The notes under the pieces are model-generated. The model made no database searches and was not told the DNA's origin. It saw only the letters and a program-made list of their open reading frames with translations. Shown one piece after another: positions 58,449-64,000 of a DNA stretch of 64,000 nt; the first letter of the stretch is position 1, and each line of letters begins with the position of its first letter. Made by a program: the position numbers and the translations under genes. The DNA is from Symsagittifera roscoffensis (taxonomy: Eukaryota > Xenacoelomorpha > Acoela > Convolutidae), in contig NC_087065.1 in the NCBI RefSeq assembly GCF_963678635.1, forward strand, positions 5,915,209-5,979,208. Direction: 5' to 3'.

Positions 58449-58468
58449 GCCGATTGCGCCACAAGAGC
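58395..58468 (-). tRNA. tRNA-Asn(GTT): tRNA-Asn(GTT), copy 85, reference-identical
   Basis: Exact match to the reference. Confidence 0.9.
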
Positions 58469-58962
58469 TGAAAATTAGTCTAATCTCCTTAAAAATCAAC
58501 CATGTAAGTAAATTGACATTTGTGCAGGTGAAATGACATCAAAAACAGTTTCTTTTTTCAAATGTTTCTCTTCCACCACTAGGGGACAATTTTGAGATAC
58601 TTTACTAAAATTTACTCAATTCATTATGCTGGAAGTGGAATAAAAAGTTAATATTTTTTACTCAAGGCATTTTCGATGTTCTGTTATGAGAAAGCGAAAA
58701 ACTTGGCGCCCTTATCTTCTTCATCTTAAAACCAAACATATTTTATGTTGATTTTTCCTTCAATTTATGAATAGATTAAGTCCATGTTTTTTTCTCTTCG
58801 ATTTAAATTTTTACAAACATTTAATTTCTTCGAATTTCATCTAAAAACCTCTAATCGGAACAAAACTCTTCTTTGTTTTCACTGTCTGTTACTTTCACTG
58901 TTAAAACAAACAAAAGCTTGCTTTCTTTGGAAAAATGCATAATTATTCCTTTGGGAGTTGCA

Positions 58963-58975
58963 CGCTCCTGGGTGA

Positions 58976-59016
<41 letters not shown>

Positions 59017-59036
59017 GCCGATTGCGCCACAAAAGC
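58963..59036 (-). tRNA. tRNA-Asn(GTT), copy 86
   Basis: C4 to T, plus a G-U at the top of the T stem; full cloverleaf. Confidence 0.82.
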
Positions 59037-59531
59037 TGACAGTTTGTCTAATCTCCTGAAAATCAATCATGTAAGTAAATTGACATTTGTGCATGTGAAT
59101 TGACATCAACAACAGTTTCTTTTTTCAAATGTTTCGCTTCCCATACTAGGGGACGATTTTGAGATACTTTAGTAAAAATTTACTCAATACATTATGCTGG
59201 AAGTGGACTAAAAAATTAAAATATTTTTTACCCTAGGCATTTTCGATGTTCTGTTATGAGAATGCAAAAAATTTTGCGCCCTTATCTTCTTCGCCTTAAA
59301 ACCAAACCAATTTTATGTAGATTTTTTCTTCAATTTATGAATAGATTAAGTCCATATTTTTTTGTTTCGACTTAAATTTTTACAAACATTTAATTTCTTC
59401 GAATTTCATCTAAAAACCTCTAATCGGAACAAAACTTTTCTTTGTTTTCTCTGTCTGTCACTTTCACGGTTAAAACAAACAAAAGCTTGCTTTCTTTGGA
59501 AAAATGCATAATTATTCCTTTGGGAGTTGCA

Positions 59532-59544
59532 CGCTCCTGGGTGA

Positions 59545-59585
<41 letters not shown>

Positions 59586-59605
59586 GCCGATTGCGCCACA
59601 AGAGC
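59532..59605 (-). tRNA. tRNA-Asn(GTT), copy 87
   Basis: Only change is a G-U at the top of the T stem. Confidence 0.84.
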
Positions 59606-60099
59606 TGAAAATTAGTCTAATCTCCTTAAAAATCAACCATGTAAGTAAATTGACATTTGTGCAGGTGAAATGACATCAAAAACAGTTTCTTTTTTCAAAT
59701 ATTTCTCTTCCACCACTAGGGGACAATTTTGAGATACTTTACTAAAATTTACTCAATTCATTATGCTGGAAGTGGAATAAAAAGTTAATATTTTTTACTC
59801 AAGGCATTTTCGATGTTCTGTTATGAGAAAGCGAAAAACTTGGCGCCCTTATCTTCTTCATCTTAAAACCAAACATATTTTATGTTGATTTTTCCTTCAA
59901 TTTATGAATAGATTAAGTCCATGTTTTTTTCTCTTCGATTTAAATTTTTACAAACATTTAATTTCTTCGAATTTCATCTAAAAACCTCTAATCGGAACAA
60001 AACTCTTCTTTGTTTTCACTGTCTGTTACTTTCACGGTTAAAACAAACAAAAGCTTGCTTTCTTTGGAAACATGCATAATTTTTCTTTTCGGAGTTCCC

Positions 60100-60112
60100 C
60101 GCTCCTGGGTGC

Positions 60113-60153
<41 letters not shown>

Positions 60154-60173
60154 GCCGATTGCGCCACAAGAGC
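60100..60173 (-). tRNA. tRNA-Asn(GTT), copy 88
   Basis: G-G mismatch at the top of the T stem; otherwise reference. Confidence 0.78.
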
Positions 60174-60668
60174 TGAAAATTAGTCTAATCTCCTTAAAAT
60201 CAACCATGTAAGTAAATTGACATTTGTGCAGGTGAAATGACATCAAAAACAGTTTCTTTTTTCAAATGTTTCGCTTCCCACACTAGGGGACAATTTTGAG
60301 ATACTTTACTAAAATTTACTCAATTCATTATGCTGGAAGTGGAATAAAAAGTTAATATTTTTTACTCATGGCATTTTCGATGTTCTGTTATGAGAAAGCG
60401 AAGAGCTTGGCGCCCTTATCTTCTTCATCTTAAAACCAAACATATTTTATGTTGATTTTTTCTTCAATTTATGAATAGATTAAGTCCATGTTTTTTTGTC
60501 TCTTCGATTTAAATTTTTACAAACATTTAATTTCTTCGAATTTCATCTAAAAACCTCTAATCGGAACAAAACTCTTCTTTGTTTTCACTGTCTGTTACTT
60601 TCACTGTTAAAACAAACAAAAGCTTGCTTTCTTTGGAAAAATGCATAATTTTTCCTTTCGGAGTTCCC

Positions 60669-60675
60669 CGCTCCT

Positions 60676-60722
<47 letters not shown>

Positions 60723-60742
60723 GCCGATTGCGCCACAAAAGC
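60669..60742 (-). tRNA. tRNA-Asn(GTT): tRNA-Asn(GTT), copy 89
   Basis: C4 to T only. Confidence 0.86.
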
Positions 60743-61236
60743 TGACAGTTTGTCTAATCTCCTGAAAATCAATCATGTAAGTAAATTGACATTTGTGCAT
60801 GTGAATTGACATCAACAACAGTTTCTTTTTTCAAATGTTTCGCTTCCCATACTAGGGGACGATTTTGAGATACTTTACTAAAATTTACCTAATACATTAT
60901 GCTGGAAGTGGACTAAAAAATTAAAATATTTTTTACCCTAGGCATTTTCGATGTTCTGTTATGAGAATGCAAAAAATTTTGCGCCCTTATCTTCTTCGCC
61001 TTAAAACCAAACCAATTTTATGTAGATTTTTTCTTCAATTTATGAATAGATTAAGTCCATATTTTTTTTTTTCGATTTAAATTTTTACAAACATTTAATT
61101 TCTTCGAATTTCATCTAAAAACCTCTAATCGGAACAAAACTTTTCTTTGTTTTCTCTGTCTGTCACTTTCACGGTTAAAACAAACAAAAGCTTGCTTTCT
61201 TTGGAAAAATGCATAATTATTCCTTTCAGAGTTGCA

Positions 61237-61243
61237 CGCTCCT

Positions 61244-61290
<47 letters not shown>

Positions 61291-61310
61291 GCCGATTGCG
61301 CCACAAGAGC
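61237..61310 (-). tRNA. tRNA-Asn(GTT): tRNA-Asn(GTT), copy 90, reference-identical
   Basis: Exact match to the reference. Confidence 0.9.
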
Positions 61311-61803
61311 TGAAAATTAGTCTAATCTCCTTAAAAATCAACCATGTAAGTAAATTGACATTTGTGCAGGTGAAATGACATCAAAAACAGTTTCTTTTTT
61401 CAAATGTTTCTCTTCCCACACTAGGGGACAATTTTGAGAAACTTTACTAAAATTTACTCAATTCATTATGCTGGAAGTGGAATAGAAAGTTAATATTTTT
61501 ACTCAAGGCATTTTCGATGTTCTGTTATGAGAAAGCGAAGAACTTGGCGCCCTTATCTTCTTCATCTTAAAACCAAATTAAATTTTATGTAGATTTTTTC
61601 TTCAATTTATGAATAGATTAAGTCCATGTTTTTTTGTTTCGATTTAAATTTTTACAAACATTTAATTTCTTCGAATTTCATCTAAAAACCTCTAATCGGA
61701 ACAAAACTCTTCTTTGTTTTCACTGTCTGTTACTTTCACGGTTAAAACAAACAAAAGCTTGCTTTCTTTGGAAAAATGCATAATTTTTCTTTTCGGAGTT
61801 CCC

Positions 61804-61810
61804 CGCTCCT

Positions 61811-61853
<43 letters not shown>

Positions 61854-61877
61854 CCTAGCCGATTGCGCCCCAAGAGC
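61804..61877 (-). tRNA. tRNA-Asn(GTT), copy 91
   Basis: T8 is G and the D stem has one mismatch. Confidence 0.68.
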
Positions 61878-62375
61878 TGAAAACTTGTCTAATCTCCTTA
61901 AAAATCAACTATGTAAGTAAATTGACATTTGTGCAGGTGAAATGACATCAAAAACAGTTTATTTTTTCAAATGTTTCGCTTCCCACACTAGGGGACAATT
62001 TTGAGATACTTTACTAAAATTTACTCAATTCATTATGCTGGAAGTGGAATAAAAAGTCAATATTTTTTACTCATGGCATTTTCGATGTTCTGTTATGAGA
62101 AAGCAAAAAAAATTTTGCGCCCTTATCTTCTTCACCTTAAAACCAAACCAATTTTATGTAGATTTTTTCTTCAATTTATGAATAGATTAAGTCCATGTTT
62201 TTTTGCTTCGATTTAAATTTTTACTACAAACATTTAATTTCTTCGAATTTCATCTAAAAACCTCTAATCGGAACAAAACTCTTCTTTGTTTTCACTGTCT
62301 GTTACTTTCACGGTTAAAACAAACAAAAGCTTGCTTTCTTTGGAAAAATGCATAATTTTTCTTTTCGGAGTTCCC

Positions 62376-62382
62376 CGCTCCT

Positions 62383-62429
<47 letters not shown>

Positions 62430-62449
62430 GCCGATTGCGCCCCAAGAGC
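62376..62449 (-). tRNA. tRNA-Asn(GTT), copy 92
   Basis: T8 to G only; all stems pair, but nearly invariant U8 is lost. Confidence 0.76.
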
Positions 62450-62943
62450 TGAAAACTTGTCTAATCTCCTTAAAAATCAACCATGTAAGTAAATTGACAT
62501 TTGTGCAGGTGAAATGACATCAAAAACAGTTTCTTTTTTCAAATGTTTCTCTTCCCACACTAGGGGACAATTTTGAGATACCTTACTAAAATTTACTCAA
62601 TTCATTATGCTGGAAGTGGAATAGAAAGTTAATATTTTTTACTCAAGGCATTTTCGATGTTCTGTTATGAGAAAGCGAAGAACTTGGCGCCCTTATCTTC
62701 TTCATCTTAAAACCAAACATATTTTATGTTGATTTTTCCTTCAATTTATGAATAGATTAAGTCCATGTTTTTTTCTCTTCGATTTAAATTTTTACAAACA
62801 TTTAATTTCTTCGAATTTCATCTAAAAACCTCTAATCGGAACAAAACTCTTCTTTGTTTTCACTGTCTGTTACTTTCACGGTTAAAACAAACAAAAGCTT
62901 ATTTTCTTTGGAAAAATGCATAATTTTTCCTTTCGGAGTTCCC

Positions 62944-62950
62944 CGCTCCT

Positions 62951-62997
<47 letters not shown>

Positions 62998-63017
62998 GCC
63001 GATTGCGCCCCAAGAGC
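62944..63017 (-). tRNA. tRNA-Asn(GTT), copy 93
   Basis: Same T8 to G change as copies 91 and 92, shared by unit duplication. Confidence 0.76.
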
Positions 63018-63477
63018 TGAAAACTTGTCTAATCTCCTTAAAAATCAACCATGTAAGTAAATTGACATTTGTGCAGGTGAAATGACATCAAAAACAGTTT
63101 CTTTTTTCAAATGTTTCTCTTCCCACACTAGGGGACAATTTTGAGATACTTTACTAAAATTTACTCAATTCATTATGCTGGAAGTGGAATAGAAAGTTAA
63201 TATTTTTTACTCAAGGCATTTTCGATGTTCTGTTATGAGAAAGCGAAGAACTTGGCGCCCTTATCTTCTTCATCTTAAAACCAAACATATTTTATGTTGA
63301 TTTTTCCTTCAATTTATGAATAGATTAAGTCCATGTTTTTTTCTCTTCGATTTAAATTTTTACAAACATTTAATTTCTTCGAATTTCATCTAAAAACCTC
63401 TAATCGGAACAAAACTCTTCTTTGTTTTCACTGTCTGTTACTTTCACGGTTAAAACAAACAAAAGCTTGCTTTCTTT

Positions 63478-63498
63478 GGAAAAATGCATAATTTTTCC
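63478..63498 (-). terminator. Pol III-type terminator in an inverted repeat (example)
   Basis: Downstream of copy 94 on the - strand, GGAAAAAT and ATTTTTCC form an 8-bp inverted repeat with a 5-nt spacer, and the T5 run ends 28 nt from the tRNA 3' end. The same T5 placement recurs in most units from about 35 kb rightwards; the inverted repeat is perfect in those with AATTTTTCC and imperfect where the flank reads AATTATTCC. Left-hand units mostly lack a nearby T4/T5. Confidence 0.6.
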
Positions 63499-63511
63499 TT
63501 TCGGAGTTCCC

Positions 63512-63518
63512 CGCTCCT

Positions 63519-63565
<47 letters not shown>

Positions 63566-63585
63566 GCCGATTGCGCCACAAAAGC
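63512..63585 (-). tRNA. tRNA-Asn(GTT): tRNA-Asn(GTT), copy 94
   Basis: C4 to T only; last tRNA in the window, with the terminator hairpin immediately downstream. Confidence 0.86.
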
Positions 63586-64000
63586 TCACAGTTTGTCTAA
63601 TCTCCTGAAAATCAATCATGTAAGTAAATTGACATTTGTGCATGTGAATTGACATCAACAACAGTTTCTTTTTTCAAATGTTTCGCTTCCCTTAATAGGG
63701 GAAGATTTTGAGATACTTTACTAAAATTTACTCAATTCATTATGCTGGAAGTGGACTAAAAAATTAATACATTTTTTACCCAAGGCATTTTCGATGTTCT
63801 GTTATGAGAAAGCAAAAAAAATTTTGCGCCCTTATCTTCTTCACCTTAAAACCAAACCAATTTTATGTAGATTTTTTCTTCAATTTATGAATAGATTAAG
63901 TCCATGTTTTTTTTGCTTCGATTTAAATTTTTACTACAAACATTTAATTTCTTCGAATTTCATCTAAAAACCTCTAATCGGAACAAAACTCTTCTTTGTT

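Larger units (their letters stand above)
4617..64000 (-). repeat. Giant tandem array of a ~565-bp tRNA-Asn-bearing unit
   Basis: From about 4617 to the right edge the sequence is one head-to-tail repeat. tRNA start-to-start distances are mostly 562-569 bp on the left and in the middle and 567-572 bp after 56 kb. Every tRNA lies on the - strand. The array begins almost exactly at a tRNA 5' end: GAGC at 4621-4624 is the complement of the first four tRNA bases, followed by normal spacer. Distances depart from the unit length where a module is inserted (about +480 to +520), where a unit is truncated (266, 334, 913, 915) or where two units share one tRNA (1075). The unit has a tRNA head but no poly(A) or LINE-like tail, and no target-site duplications separate units, so it behaves as a satellite or clustered gene family rather than dispersed SINE copies. 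Confidence 0.95.

Noticed and set aside
4617-64000. CRISPR array
   Set aside because: Repeat units are ~565 bp with tRNA genes and no short repeat/spacer alternation.
4617-64000. Cluster of independent SINE insertions
   Set aside because: Units are directly adjacent, same strand, same phase, with no poly(A)-type tails or target-site duplications; tandem amplification explains them better.

Overview
The window looks like metazoan nuclear DNA. The evidence is a repeated tRNA gene whose body matches the animal tRNA-Asn(GTT) pattern (G73 discriminator, TTCGG/CCGAA anticodon stem, GGTGG/CCACC T stem). Nothing resembles bacterial operons, a CRISPR array or an rRNA. I cannot name the species or phylum.

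Region 1 (1-3287) has visibly higher G+C and is purine-rich on the + strand. It holds long open frames in two phases: A (3-1382), B (1367-2290) and C (2034-3287). A and C share a phase and B is shifted by -1, so this is probably one long coding sequence with two frame changes (programmed shift, introns, mutation or sequence error). Frame A is open to base 1, so its 5' end lies outside the window. No family was recognised.

Region 2 (3288-4616) has no convincing gene. It holds candidate poly(A) signals and an unusual cluster of CTAGAGT heptamers.

Region 3 (about 4617-64000, continuing off the right edge) is one very large head-to-tail array of an AT-rich unit of about 565 bp. Nearly every unit carries one 74-nt tRNA-Asn gene or gene relic on the - strand. 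I counted 94 full-length or nearly full-length copies plus three fragments, all in the same orientation. About 73 have anticodon GTT. Six match one reference sequence exactly, and six more differ only by a wobble-preserving change in the acceptor stem. The rest carry stem mismatches or altered anticodons: GAT (9), AAC (4), GTA (3), ATT (2), GTC (1), GGA (1), and one destroyed loop. Right-hand units also carry a T5 Pol III-type terminator about 30 nt downstream of the tRNA, embedded in an inverted repeat in many copies. Most left-hand units lack it.

Eight units between 9.0 and 26.2 kb contain a roughly 480-bp module at the same site. It has a perfect three-part heat-shock element (most copies), a TGACGTCA (CRE-like) site, an 11-bp-stem hairpin and, in four copies, TATATAAA. 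The last module runs into a 418-bp segment found nowhere else in the window. Larger blocks (1.1-2.9 kb) are duplicated in tandem, so the array has grown by repeated unequal exchange. The right-hand units are the most uniform and have the best-preserved tRNAs. No protein gene is supported inside the array.
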